NCBI GenBank assembly: GCA_958450365.1
Contig: CAUEEP010000922.1
Coordinates: 1,488,001 to 1,552,000, forward strand
Direction: 5' to 3'
Source of the DNA: Mesorhabditis belari
Lineage: Eukaryota > Nematoda > Chromadorea > Rhabditida > Rhabditidae
Length of the DNA: 64,000 nucleotides
This document shows, piece by piece, positions 44,742 through 56,067 of the stretch; the stretch's first letter is position 1, and every line of letters starts with the position of its first letter. A program made the translations under genes and the position numbers. Under the pieces are notes generated by a model. The model saw only the letters and a program-made list of their open reading frames with translations, had not been told where the DNA came from and ran no database searches.

Positions 44742-47700
44742 ATGGGAACGGGTGAGTGGAATGGATCGTGTATTCCGATGCAATCATTCATCAAGGATAA
44801 GCATAATATTCACGATGTCACTGCGTGAGTTTTGTGCTGCTTTCTAAAAAACATCTAAATCATCGTAATTCTGCGAGTTTCCATTTGATAAGCTCAATTT
44901 TTTTCACATTGACTGAGCCTTGTTATTCTCTATCGAATGTGATCAAAATTTGAGCTGATTAGATGTAAACTGGTGGTACGGTGGTTCTCTGAAATAAATG
45001 CTTTTTAGAAAACGGGTTTGATTGATAAAACTGTTAATTAGATTGTTAATTAGATTGTTAACTAGATTGTTGACTAGATTGTTAACTAGATTATTGACTA
45101 GATTGTTAACTAGATTGTTGACTAGATTGTTGACTAGATTGTTAACTAGATTGTTAATTAGATTGTTGACTAGATTGTTAATTAGATTGTTAATTAGACG
45201 CTTAATTAGACGCTTAATTAGAGTTGTTAATTAATTAGAGATTTAGAGACGTTTACGTGAAGACGATCTTCATCATCTTGTACAGTTTTCTCTTCTTATT
45301 TGGTGAGTAAGAGATTTTCAATTCACCAACCCAATAGTTGACAAAATATTGGGTAATTAAACCGGTGACTTTTTGGTGACTCGTCTCACATCTGATGATA
45401 AAAAGCCAAGCCAAGCCAAGCCAAGCCAAGCCAAGCCAAGCCAAGCCAAGCCCAAGAAAAGTTTCTCTATTCCAGGCTTATTGGGAAATGGCGGTGTTGT
45501 CTTAGCGATGTGCGGGAATCGTCGCCTTCGATCAGCGCGAAACATTTTCCTTCTCAATCTAATCATCACCGATTTGTTGTTGGTGTTGACGGCGGTGCCA
45601 GTGACTCCATGGTGAGTATAGGAAAAGATAATAAGTAGATAAGTAGATAAGTAGATAAGTAGATAAGTAAATACCATAAATACTGTAATAGCACCCCATC
45701 CCCATAATGACGATGCGGAGTGTTGTGTAGTCTAGCTTTGAACGCGTTTTTCTCAAGACTAGTTCATGCTACAATGAGTGCTTAGGTATTTAAAAAAATA
45801 CATTTATTGAAAACCAATAATGTGATACAAACAAAGGGTCATAATAAGAGATAAAGGTTAAACACACAATTTTATGGCACCGGGGCCGTTTCACCCCCCA
45901 ATTACCCCTTTTACCAAAATGTTAGAAAAAAAACCCACTTGTGGGGGGGAAAAGAAACATTTTTATCCTGGCCAGAGTGATTGAACCCTCGACCTTCCGC
46001 TGAAGAGACAAGACTCTAAACCGGTCGGCACAACAGGGGAACAAAAAATAGCTAAAATTCAGGGCTATTTTTTTGTAAAAAAAAAGGGGGGGTGGGACAG
46101 ATGCTACCTTTTTTTGCGCACCTTTGGGACAGCTCTACGGCCTTGCCTAAGGCCTTTTCCAGAATCCCTGAATTTCAGCTATTTTTTGATACCAAAGACG
46201 CATTTTTTGAAAGTACGAGCGCTTTGAAAAACAATGAAATACTAAAAAACTTTTGCGACTACGCGACTGTACGACTATTACAGTATTTACGGTAAGTAGA
46301 TAAATAGATAACTAGATAACTAGATAACTAGATAACTAGATAAGTAGATAACTAGATAACTAGATAAGTTATCCGAAAAACCATTCAAAAAACTCTTCTT
46401 TCAGGTACGCACTAACAAAAGATTGGCAATTCGGCTCAGCTATGTGTCACTTAGTGCCATTGAGCAATTCTTGTTCAGTTTTTGTGACGAGGTTTGCTTT
46501 TTGTGGGATAAGAGATCTCAAAGATCTCAAAGAATTGCTATAAACAAGTAAATCAAGTAAATGATCGTTTTTGTTTAGTTGGAGTCTCACCGCGATCTCA
46601 ATAGACAAATTTTTGCATATCATGGATCCAACAAAGGCGCCTGTTTCGGTAGTTTTCAATTACAAAATTGAGAATTGCCTTTATCTTTCAGAAAAGACAA
46701 GCCTCTTTCATTACAACTTTTATTTGGTCAGTCTCGACTCTCATCAATTATCCATATTTTCTGAGCTTTGATCTCGTTGATGGTGGATATTATGTGAAAG
46801 AAGGAGAGGCGCCGTTGTGTGGCAGATTTTGTGATGGTAAGTTGTAAGTTACCGCAATCCGATTCGTCGTTTACAGTAGTACAGTAACCCCAAGTAGTAC
46901 AGTTAAAAGGATTAGACGAAGCTCATCACAGTAAACTACTCTAAAACTTGACTCTACCGTAATCCTAGCTAATCTACTCTACTGTAATCCTAGCTCATTT
47001 AGTTGCTTACAGTAATCCGGATTACAAAAAGTAGAGTTCTTTTGGGGGTACTGTAATCCTAGCCCTATTCGGTAACCACACCAGAGGTTTTCCAGTATCC
47101 AGACAGTTACAGTAATCTTTGCTTTGAATTTTCAGAAACAAAATGGGCAAGCGATAGTGCAAGGCAATTGTATGGAACGATTGTCATGTTGTTGCAGGTT
47201 TGCCAAGTTTCAAATAAACAATGTACTTTGTGCTTAAATGTAAACACACTCTTTCTAAAGCATTCAATTCCCATGTTTCGATTTCCATTCAATTTCAATG
47301 CTGGCTTAATTATCCAATTTCGAAATAGTAATGTCAAATTGCTCCATCTGTTCTTTGCGCTCACCGATAAACGCACCCTTTCTGGCATTTTGGACACAGC
47401 TAGGCTCCATCCGTTCTTTGTGCTCACCGGTAAACGCACCCGTTCTGGCATTTTGGACACAGCTAGGCTCCATCCGTTCTTTGTGCTCACCGGTAAACGC
47501 ACCCTTTCTGGCATTTTGGACACAGCTAGGCTCCATCCGTTCTTTGTGCTCACCGGTAAACGCACCCTTTCTGGCATTTTGGACACAGCTAGATGCCTTT
47601 AACGAGACGCGAAAAGAACGCACAACAGGAAGGCAGTGAAAAGAGGGCTTTGAATGCAATAGGAAGACTGCGTTTAGCTTTTAGCACAAAGTACATCTAA

Positions 47701-50700
47701 TTTCAAAGTACAAAGTACAAAGTACCGCCCTAAAAGCTCAGTGATCTAGCTCTTAAAGCTCTTAAATGAATTTTTCAGTTTGTCGTCCCAATGCTGATCA
47801 TTTCTTTCTGCTATTTTATGATTCTCAACAAAGTCGCACGCGATTCGATCATTCAAAACGCTCAATTCTGTCATTCTTTAAGCCAAAAGCAACGAATCGA
47901 CGCGGTGAATCGAAAGAAAAGAGTGAGTTTGAAAAGAAAATTTCGAAAGAAGTTTGGAAAAGAAATTTGGAAAGAAAATTTGAGCTCTTTAATCTTTAAT
48001 CACCCCAAACAATTCCTTGTGGTTCATTTTATTCGAATTCCCCATTCCAGGTAAACTACATTCTGATCGGAATGGTGGCCACGTTTATCATTTGCTGGCT
48101 TCCATTGACCGTTGTAAACATTTTGAAAGATTACAGTAAGTTTTAGCAGAAATTTAAAGCTAAAAAACCATATTTAAAGTATCAAAAAATCGATAGCTAA
48201 AGTTTAAAAAAGTATGCAAAATTAATGAATAATTGAAAAATTTCAGAGAAAGAGCCAGATTTCCTAAAAAAGTCAGCCATTTTCTTCCCACTTGGCGCTC
48301 ATGTGATCGCGATGTCACTTGGTAAGTGATTTTGAATTGAATTGATTTTGAATTGAATTGAATTGAATTGAATTGAATTGAATTTGAATTGAATTGAATT
48401 GAATTTGAATTTGAATTTGGATTGATTTTGAATTGAATTGAATTGAATTGAATTGAATTGAATTGAATTGAATTGAATTCTTTAACTCAAATTTTTAACT
48501 TTAACTTTAACAATCTCAAGTAAACCTTCCGAATACAATAGCTAAAATTTTAGTCCTCTGGAATCCGCTGCTGTTCTTTTGGTTGACAAGAAAACAAAAG
48601 CGACTCAACTTGAGCCGAATCATCAACACATCAGACATTGTGAGTAAAAACAAAGCTAAAAAGTTGAAAGTTTTCAGCTAGAAGCTGAAAAAAGTGAACT
48701 AACCATTTCCTACGTTTTCTAAGAGTTTTCGAGTTGTCTATTTTCGAATTTTTATTCGATTAGCTCAATTTTGAGTATATTTTATAAGGGAATGAGTCAA
48801 ATTGAGGTTATTGAATGAAAAGTGTTAAGATTACGGTAGGTTTAAGTGTCTTTTAGAAAACGTATTAGTTAAAAGAACAATTTCTAATCCTAACTGTAGT
48901 TTAGAACAGAAATGTGATCGTGTTTTGAGAAGAAAGTTGAAGAGAATTGTTCAAATTGCATAACAATTGCTTTGGATTAACTGATTAACAAAAAAAAAGG
49001 AATAGTTTTTGCTTTTGAAACAGTAATACTGTCGAAATGTCAGCTAGTACCATGTACAGTACGTACTAGCGCCATGTCAGTATGTATCAGTACTATGTAC
49101 AGTAAGTACTAGTGCTATGCCAGTAGGTATCAGTACTATGCACAGTACGTACTAGCTAGTACTATGTACAGTAGGTACCAGTACTATGTACATTACGTAC
49201 TAGTGCCATGTCAGTAGGTATCAGTACTATGTACAGTACGTAGCTAGCTAGTATCATGTCAGTACGTAGCTATCTAGTACTATGTACAGTACGTAGCTAG
49301 CTAGTATCATGTCAGTAGGTATCAGTACTATGTACAGTACGTACTAGTACCATATCAGTAGGTATCAGTACTATGCACAGTATCATGTACACCACTATGT
49401 ACACTTGCAGCGTAGTCGCTGCAATTCGATGATGTTACACAATGGGGACCATCCCCCATCTCCATTACACGTTCATCAACCATTGGGAAATCGCCTAACA
49501 GTGGAATTAGCGGGCAATGGAACAAGGCGATCATCCAGAGAATCGCTGCTTCTCGTGCCGAGATCTGGTATTCGTTTCTCCTTGAAAGTGTCTGAAAGTA
49601 GTCACCTCTTGGCGTGATAATCTTCTACCCACAGCTTTTCGAGTACTATGTACAGTACGTACGAGTACTATGTACAGTACGTACGAGTACTATGTACAGT
49701 ACGTACGAGTACTATGTCAATAGGTACTAGTACTATGTACAGTACTTTTCGAGTGTTGTTCTCCTTGCTTTTGGTGTCTAGAGGGTATCAAATAAGAATT
49801 TTTGATTTCACTGGAGTGTTTAGCTTCTTCTTTTTCACTTTTGTTCTAGATTTGCTTTGAGTTAGCTTTTTAGGATAAAAGTAACTGTAATTTGCTTTTT
49901 TTTTCATCGGTTTGAGTAGAGTTTTGGTAGAATTTTGGTGTTGTTTGGAGAAATAGAGAAAGATTGAGGCTTTAGATGTCATCTTTAGCATCTTTAACTG
50001 GAGATTTAAAGATGATTGATGATAGGGATGGGTCACTAAAGTGCTGCAATTTCTTACTGAAATCTGTAGCAAATCTGTAGCTTTAGAATTAAAGCTTAAA
50101 ATTCAATAGCTTTATCAATAAGAAACACAATATTTGTAGCAAGTTCAAGTCGGCGGCTATTTCTGTAAAAAAAATAGCACTTTATAGCACTTTTTTTGGC
50201 GGAGTAGTTGTTGTAGTTGATCACTAAAGTTTTAAAGTCTCTTTGTGGCTAGTGTAGTCTTCAAATTCGATAGCTTTATCAACTAGAAATACAAAAATTT
50301 GTTCTGAATATAGCTGGGTCAAGTTGGCGGCTATCTCGTGCGACGATTTGGTGCATCGAGCTCATCGGAAGGAGAATCTGAGACGGAACCTTCGAATCCA
50401 ATCGGAGCACTTTTAATGAGAGTGTGTGAAAAAGCTTTGATTGGATGTGTTGATTGGATGTCTTGGCTGAATTCTTAGCTGAATATCTTGGCTGAATAAC
50501 TTGGCTGAATATCTTAGCTGAATTCTTGGCTGAATTCTTAGCTGAATATCTGTACCTTTTAAAACCCCAAAATTTTCTGGTGAGCATGGCTTTAGATGAC
50601 TGTCTAGAGTCATCCAAAAGCAGGGAAGTGATGCGGAAACGCAAGGGATCTGGTGCAATAAAGTTAAACTAGATCCCATGCGTTTATTTGCTTTGAAATA

Positions 50701-51249
50701 GGCTTAGAATTAGAATTAGCATGGCTTATGAAGAAAATGAGTTCAACTTGTAAAAGTTCAACTTAGTTATGAGTTTTTACAAGTTGAACTTTACTCTACT
50801 TATTTCGACTACCTACTTATTTGTATTTCAAATATTCAGGTGACGTCATTCGCAAGCAGAATCTCGAGTCTTCGTCGATCGACCCGATCCAGAAGGAGCA
50901 GTAAAGCAAACTCGTCATTCGGGTAAGGGGAAAAGGTTTAACAACAACAACAACAACAAAAAACTTGTTCAGCAAGACTTATTCTAGATTTAGCAAGACT
51001 TATTCTAGGTTTTATTAGGTTGTGAAAGGATTTTAGTATAAATCTTGACTACCATAGCATTTTCCTTGACTCTTATAGCTTGGTTGTAGTTATCAGAATC
51101 GATTTTTTAGAAGCAGTCGCCGTCCCACCTTCACATCGACTCCTTTCACAACGACTCTCGATTCGGAGATTCCGCCAATCAATGGACGTCCACTTATCAT
51201 CAAATCAACTCTTTCTGTTAATCCATACGGAGAAAAAGAAATGCTTTAA
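44742..51249 (+). CDS. Neuropeptide-type rhodopsin-family GPCR (npr-like)
   Basis: Thirteen exons: 44742-44824, 45247-45302, 45476-45611, 46405-46491, 46579-46648, 46692-46836, 47136-47197, 47779-47922, 48051-48135, 48247-48321, 48554-48639, 50840-50922 and 51111-51249. All junctions are GT-AG, the phases agree, and 416 residues result. It is a plasma-membrane seven-helix receptor coupling to G proteins. Landmarks: GN in helix 1 (N51), LNLIITD in helix 2 (D79), a cysteine before helix 3, IDKF instead of DRY (130-132), FCYFMI in helix 5, CWLP in helix 6 (276-279), WNPLLFFW in helix 7 (NP at 318-319), then a Ser/Arg-rich tail. The pattern fits nematode NPY/NPF-like receptors; ligand unknown. 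TTCATTTTAG lies 8 bases before the ATG, a possible SL site. Introns hold minisatellites, a MITE, a SINE head and hairpin repeats. Confidence 0.9.
45030..45236. repeat. 12-bp minisatellite GTTAACTAGATT (GPCR intron 1)
   Basis: About 17 units with GTTGAC and GTTAAT variants. Confidence 0.92.
45349..45363 (-). other. SL1-like motif in GPCR intron 2
   Basis: Fifteen bases complementary to the start of SL1. A run of AAGCC pentamers follows at 45,403-45,452. Confidence 0.5.
45674..46292. mobile_element. TA-flanked MITE A in GPCR intron 3
   Basis: Ends CCATAAATACTGTAATAG and CTATTACAGTATTTACGG, flanked by TA. Its outer ~120 bp on the left and ~210 bp on the right are the reverse complement of the ends of element B at 51,694-52,340. 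The middle is unrelated and contains a tRNA-like SINE head. Confidence 0.85.
45964..46045 (-). tRNA. SINE-head tRNA-like sequence nested in MITE A
   Basis: Minus strand: TGTGCCGACCGGTTTAGAG, then a CTCTTC loop, GGAAGGTCGAGGGTTC and AATC. It closely follows the head of the SINE at 16,511 (GGAAGGTCGAGGGTTCGAA). The B box is slightly worn and there is no SINE body. Confidence 0.55.
46296..46372. repeat. AGATAACT octamer repeat
   Basis: AGATAA(C/G)T units, continuing the AGATAAGT repeat seen just left of MITE A (45,627-45,672). The MITE therefore split an existing array. Confidence 0.85.
47351..47626 (+). repeat. Four 63-bp half-units ending in hairpin repeat copy 10 (GPCR intron 7)
   Basis: TTCTTTGTGCTCACC recurs at 47,351, 47,414, 47,477 and 47,540, exactly 63 bp apart. 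Only the last continues to the terminal AAAAGAACGCACAAC. Open frames through it are an effect of the period being a multiple of three. Confidence 0.9.
48328..48482. repeat. GAATT pentamer repeat (GPCR intron 10)
   Basis: TTGAATTGAATTG pentamers with a few TTTGAA slips. Confidence 0.95.
49030..49745. repeat. Palindrome-rich TAGTACTATGTACAGTACG repeats (GPCR intron 11)
   Basis: Two blocks (49,030-49,395 and 49,640-49,745) of ~20/43-bp units made of ACTATGTACAGTACGTACT and CCATGTCAGTAGGTATC. GTAC palindromes are dense. They bracket an alternative exon. Confidence 0.9.
49411..49617 (+). CDS. Alternative last exon of the GPCR (68-residue tail)
   Basis: After the acceptor ACACTTGCAG (ending 49,410) a frame of 68 codons runs to TGA. 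Exon 11 ends in phase 0 and this frame starts in phase 0, so splicing 48,639 to 49,411 gives a 411-residue receptor. Its tail begins RSRCNSMMLHNGDHPPSPL and has clustered Ser/Arg (GTRRSSRESLLL). Non-repetitive coding-like sequence between two minisatellite blocks supports a real exon. It replaces exons 12-13, so only the cytoplasmic tail differs, which could change arrestin or kinase regulation (inference). Confidence 0.65.
   Translation, partial: RSRCNSMMLHNGDHPPSPLHVHQPLGNRLTVELAGNGTRRSSRESLLLVPRSGIRFSLKVSESSHLLA
50440..50562. repeat. TTGGCTGAATATC repeat
   Basis: About nine units of CTTAGCTGAAT(AT)TCTTGGCTGAAT-type. Confidence 0.8.
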
Positions 51250-51693
51250 ATGATTGATTTCTGCATTGCATTGCATTTAACTGAAACGGAGACAGGGAAA
51301 GATTAGATTTGGAGAGAATGAGGTTTAAGTGGGGCACAGGAATCGATCTGTTTCTTATCTTGAATCTTGAATCGATCTGTTTCTTATCTTGAATCTTTGA
51401 TCTATCGATTTGAATCGATCTTATCGTTGATCTCCCCAAACTACGATCTTTCCCATTCTCCTCTTTTCATTTTTTTCAATTGCTCAACGTCACTTGCTCA
51501 CTCTTTTTGTGCTCATCTTGCCATTCTTGTTTTTACTTGAAATCTTGAAATCCTTTTTTGTTTAAAATGCAAACATTTTGGTGCTATTCTCATGTGGCAA
51601 TTGATTTCGTGTTTCTTGTCGATATTTCCGGGTACGATAATAAAGTGTGCGTTTTGGGAAATGATAGAAATGCACGGAAATGAACAGTGAACA

Positions 51694-52340
51694 AGAAAAT
51701 ACTGTAATAATACGCCCCTCGTAAAGTCGCGTAGTCGCAAAAGTTTTTTAGTATTTCATTTTTTTCAAAGCGCTCATGCTTTCAAAAAATGCATCTTTGA
51801 TATCAAAAAATAGCTGAAATTCAGGGATTCTGGAAAAGGCCTTAGGCAAGGCCGTAGAGCTTCGAAAATATTTCCATATAAGGGAATCGTATGCGTAGAT
51901 TCAGAATTTTGACAAATCAGACCTCGCCGACACGTCAAATTTGGGCTAAAAGGCAAAAACTGCGGAAAAGCGTTAAGTTGCGTAGTTTTTGCCTTTTAAC
52001 CCAAATTTGACGTGTCAGCGAGGTGTGATTTGTCGAAATTCGGAATCTACGCATACGATTCCCTTATATGGAAATATTTTCGAAGCTCTACGGCCTTTCC
52101 TAAGGCCTTTTCCAGCAAAAAAAAAGATGCGCAAATGTCCAGCTGCGCAAAAAAAGGTAGCATCTGTCCCACCCCCGCATCTTTGATATCAAAAAAATAG
52201 CCCTGAATTTCAGCTATTTTTTGAAACCTAAGCACGCATTGTAGCATAAACTAGTGTTGAGAAAAACGCGTTCAAAGCTAGACTACACAACACTCCGCAC
52301 CGTCATTATGGAGATGAGGATACTATTACAGTATTTATGG
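51694..52340. mobile_element. TA-flanked MITE B with internal foldback
   Basis: Right end ATTACAGTATTTATGG|TA and left end ATACTGTAATAATACG. 51,829-51,964 and 51,976-52,112 are inverted copies about 136 bp long, separated by 11 bp, so the element can fold into a long hairpin. It is in opposite orientation to MITE A. It lies between the GPCR and the next gene. Confidence 0.85.
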
Positions 52341-52890
52341 TATGTATTTAATCCAGGATTGGAGTGAAATTTTGATATCAGATTACGAGCTGACAATGAG
52401 AAAGTGCGATTAAATTATATATTATAGATTTCGTGTGGACAATAAAGTCTGAAAATCTTTTTGAGTACTACAAAACCTGTTTGGAGGGAGGGAAGCATTT
52501 GCAAGACTTTTGATTGCAAGACTTTTGATTACAGTTGTTGTAATCAAAATTTACTAAAATTAGCCAAATCTATTCTTAAAAACCCTCTTCACACCGATCA
52601 CCTCCTTCTGCAATGGCTCTCGGTTCAGAAATTCCAAAGAAAAACCCTCAGGCAGTCTAATACACACATTTCCGGGTGCCTAGAGGTGGAGATTCGAAAA
52701 AAAAACTAGACGCTTCTTTTATTACAAATCCAGTTTCCAACTTACAAATAGGATTCTCCAAAGAACCTGTGAGATTGCCGCAGTGCACAATTTTCCCCTT
52801 TTACAGGCAATTCCCATATTTTTATGTAATCAAAGGGTTATCATGAGAAAATTGATCCCAAAAGGTAAAAGAAGTAGAGACAAATTGTGC

Positions 52891-53203
52891 CTAAAAGAAA
52901 AGAGATTGGCCTAAACACTTGGATACAAATGACGCCTCTTGAAAACAAGCCAGCATCGCCTTTCCATCGCATTTTGAAGTCGCTGGTCGCTTCGGCAGCT
53001 CATTTACCTAATTTCAACTTTAAACTACAACATTTGTTCATTATAAGCTTTTGTTGTGCGTAATTATTGCAAGTTCTCCTCAAAAATAGCAGTGTTGAAT
53101 CGGTTTCTAGCCCTGCAATTGTTTCTTTCCCACTAAATGAGCCCAAAATTTTGTCCTTTTGCTTCGTTTTCTTCTGAGTTTTTAAGGTTTCGAACTTTGC
53201 CAT
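52891..53203 (-). CDS. Small unrecognised gene with a CX9C-like segment (tentative)
   Basis: The minus strand shows ATCATTTCAG just before ATG (53,203), a typical SL acceptor, followed by a Lys-rich frame (MAKFETLKTQKKTKQKDK). A second frame starting after GAAATTAG (53,007) reads VNELPKRPATSKCDGKAMLA then CFQEASFVSKC, with two cysteines nine residues apart, and ends at 52,891. The spacing recalls CHCH-type mitochondrial proteins such as mS37/CHCHD1, but the second cysteine pair is not complete and the intron joining the two frames is not clear. It is divergently arranged with NMT (231 bp between the ATGs). Confidence 0.4.
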
Positions 53204-53434
53204 GCCTCTGAAATGATAAATGCAACAACTAGAAACAGTTTTTTCAATTCTTGAAGCACCAAATTTGATACGTAACCAATAGTGATAACTTTGTTGAAAT
53301 CCGGTTCAAATTTAATCAAGTAAAATGCCAGTTGAGTGTGAAATTCCTTAAGCTTACAATCTTTTCCTTAGCGTACAATTTTTTCATACTTTTCGTGTAT
53401 TTATCATTCTTCAAATAATATTGTTCATTTTTAG

Positions 53435-56067
53435 ATGCCCCGCAAAACGAAGGAGGCTAAGGAGAATGGAGTGAGTGGTGGCGCTGAGGGAGGACAAGCA
53501 AAAAACGCGGACCGAGTCGAGCCCGATTCAATAGATCAACAACCGTCCGGATCGCGAGGAAGTACAATGACCCCACAAACGGTGATGGAGTTGGCTGCTC
53601 ACTTGCAGAGCTTAACAACGGTAAATTTCTTATTGTGTATTAGATCTATATTTGACTTGTTCGCCGAGCTATTAAATTGTTGTCATCCTAGTTCCGAAAC
53701 AAATCATTAAATAAAACAAAGGTTCGATAAGCTCTTTCACCTTAAAACTGCCTTTGAGAACTAGAAATACAAATAACAGAAATAACTAGAAAAGAAATAA
53801 CAATGCGAGAAAGATAATTGCTTTTGAAAAATTTAATGCCCTTCACAGGCACTAACTAATGTATTTTCTTTAGGGCACGGCAGCGCGCGATCTCAACTCG
53901 GCTCTCAGCCACCAGTACAACTTCTGGAATACGCAGCCCGTGCCCAAACTCAACGAGGTCGTTGAAGAGAACACGCACATAGAAGAAGATCTACAAGCCG
54001 ATCAGGTATCGCTTTAAAATAAGCCGGTCGTAATTTATTTTGTAGATTCGCTCGGAACCATTCTCGCTGCCAGATGCTTTCGAGTGGAGCGATGTAGATT
54101 TAAATGTAAGTGTTTATCTTGACATTTTTGAATTATTTTTTTTCAGGATGTGGCTCAATTGACCGAGCTCTACACGCTGTTAACGGAGAATTATGTGGAA
54201 GATGACGACAACATGTTTCGCTTCGACTACTCGGCCGACTTTTTGAAATGGGCACTCCTTGTGCCAGGTGTGTTTTGTGGGAGTTGGGTTTAGAAGCTTT
54301 AGGCACAACGGACTGATTGAGTTTCCCATTGTTGAATAACTTTGCTTTTTCGCTGATTTCGCTTTTTACATTTTCAATTTAGGGTGGCTTCCACAATGGC
54401 ATTGCGGCGTGCGTGCCAAGGCGACAAAGAGGCTCGTCGCGTTCATCTCTGCCGTCCCACAGAAAATTCGGGTCTATGACAAGACGAAGCAAATGGTCGA
54501 AATCAACTTCCTATGCGTGGTGAGGGAAATGATGGCGAATGAAATTTCCAGTAAATTTTAGCACAAGAAGCTCCGACAGAAGCGCGTTGCACCAGTGCTC
54601 ATTCGGGAAATCACAAGACGTGTCAATCAACAAGGAATATTTCAGGTGACTATAATATAGTTTGCTTTATACTCTTTGTAATTTAGGCTGCATTTACTGC
54701 GGGAGTCGTACTACCGAAGCCAGTGGCCGTTTGTCGGTAAGACAGGTTTATGAGATTAACACATGCACAACTGTCACTTGTTTGTTATTCTCAATCAGTC
54801 CGTTGTGCCTAAAGCTTCTAAACCCAACTCTCACAAAACACCTGGGCCATTTCAAGAAGTCGGCCGAGCAGTCGAAGCGAAACATGTTATCGTCATCTTT
54901 CACATAATTCTCCGTTAACAGTGTGTAGAGCGCGGTCAATTGAGCCCGATCCTGAAAAACTAGTTCAACTAGCGAAAACCCGTGGAAAGCTGGATTGGCG
55001 ACGCTCGGTTTACCATTCTTCGGTCGGTCTCTGATCACGTTCCCGAGTCCGAGGATGACCCAGATGCGAAGAGAATCCTTGTTGAACATTTGATTTCTAG
55101 CCGGGCATACTTCTGATTTTGTTTGTGCGGATTGTTCACGTTTTATCGTCGTTAAGCGATATCAGTTGTGCAAATTGTTAGGGTTATTAATCAATAGGCT
55201 GTTGTTTGTTTACTTTTTACTAACAGATGAATTTTAGATACTATCATCGGTCGCTCAATCCGAAGAAGTTGATCGAGGTAAAAAATTGTCTGCAAATAGC
55301 AATATCGCTTTTTTTAGTGCAAGTTCTCTTCTTTGTCACCAAAGTCTACTATGCTTCGTACGATCAAACTTTACAAGTTGCCCGATGATACGAAGAGCAC
55401 AGGATTGCGAGTGATGGAAAAGAAGTAACGCTACGATACATAACTTGTTGCATCTTTTATTTTAGAGACATTGAGGGAGCGCACAAACTACTCAACTGCC
55501 ACCTCGAAAAGTACAATCTGGCACCGGTGTTTGATCAGAAAGAGTTTGAGCACATATTTCTACCAAGGCAACTTTTTGTACTTTTAATGAGTTCAAGTGT
55601 TCTTTAGGGATGACGTCATCTACAGCTACGTACTGGAAGAGAAAGGACAAATCACGGACATGATCTCATTCTATTCTCTGCCCAGCTCGGTGATGCAAAA
55701 TCCGCAACATAAGAAGATCAACGCTGCCTACTCGTACTACAATGTGGCGACGACGGTGCCTTTCAAGCAACTCATGAACGACGCGTTGATCATCGCTCGC
55801 AAGGCTGGATTCGATGTGTTTAATGCTTTGGATCTTATGGCCAACAAAGATGTTAGTGTTTTTTAACGTTGATAGCTTGTAGTCATTTTATGTTTGGTCG
55901 ACAACATAACATTCCCATAAAAAAAAATGTTTTGCTAATAATGTATTTTCTTTTAGGTGCTCGAAGAACTAAAGTTTGGCATCGGTGACGGGAATCTACA
56001 GTACTATCTCTACAATTGGAAGTGCCCCGAAATGAAGCCGAATCAAGTCGGTCTAGTCCTTCAATAA
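53435..56067 (+). CDS. nmt-1: Glycylpeptide N-myristoyltransferase
   Basis: Twelve exons: 53435-53620, 53874-54005, 54046-54105, 54147-54267, 54383-54519, 54562-54645, 54687-54736, 55238-55277, 55318-55424, 55466-55567, 55608-55851 and 55957-56067 give 457 residues, the normal size. The enzyme transfers myristate from myristoyl-CoA to N-terminal glycines in the cytosol. Both family signatures are intact: EINFLCVHKK (about 206-215) and KFGIGDG (427-433). Also present are [10 protein letters not shown] (about 79-88), [13 protein letters not shown] (about 140-152) and the C-terminal LVLQ whose carboxylate is catalytic. ATG at 53,435 directly follows TTCATTTTTAG, so the mRNA is probably trans-spliced. 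Intron 10 has a GC donor (AG|GCAACT). Intron 7 contains an inverted copy of exon 4. AATAAA overlaps the stop codon. Confidence 0.97.
54790..54960 (-). pseudogene. Inverted copy of NMT exon 4 inside NMT intron 7
   Basis: This stretch is the reverse complement of 54,141-54,321 (acceptor, exon 4 and the start of intron 4) at about 90%, with a 12-15 base deletion at the old splice donor. It reads [20 protein letters not shown] on the minus strand. The neighbouring 54,965-55,090 is protein-like on both strands (plus: [20 protein letters not shown]) but unrecognised. The pre-mRNA could pair exon 4 with this copy. Confidence 0.85.

Noticed and set aside
47107..47659. Frames of 100-160 codons on both strands in the GPCR intron
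   Set aside because: They follow the 63-bp hairpin half-repeat, whose period keeps frames open; the region lies between two confirmed exons.
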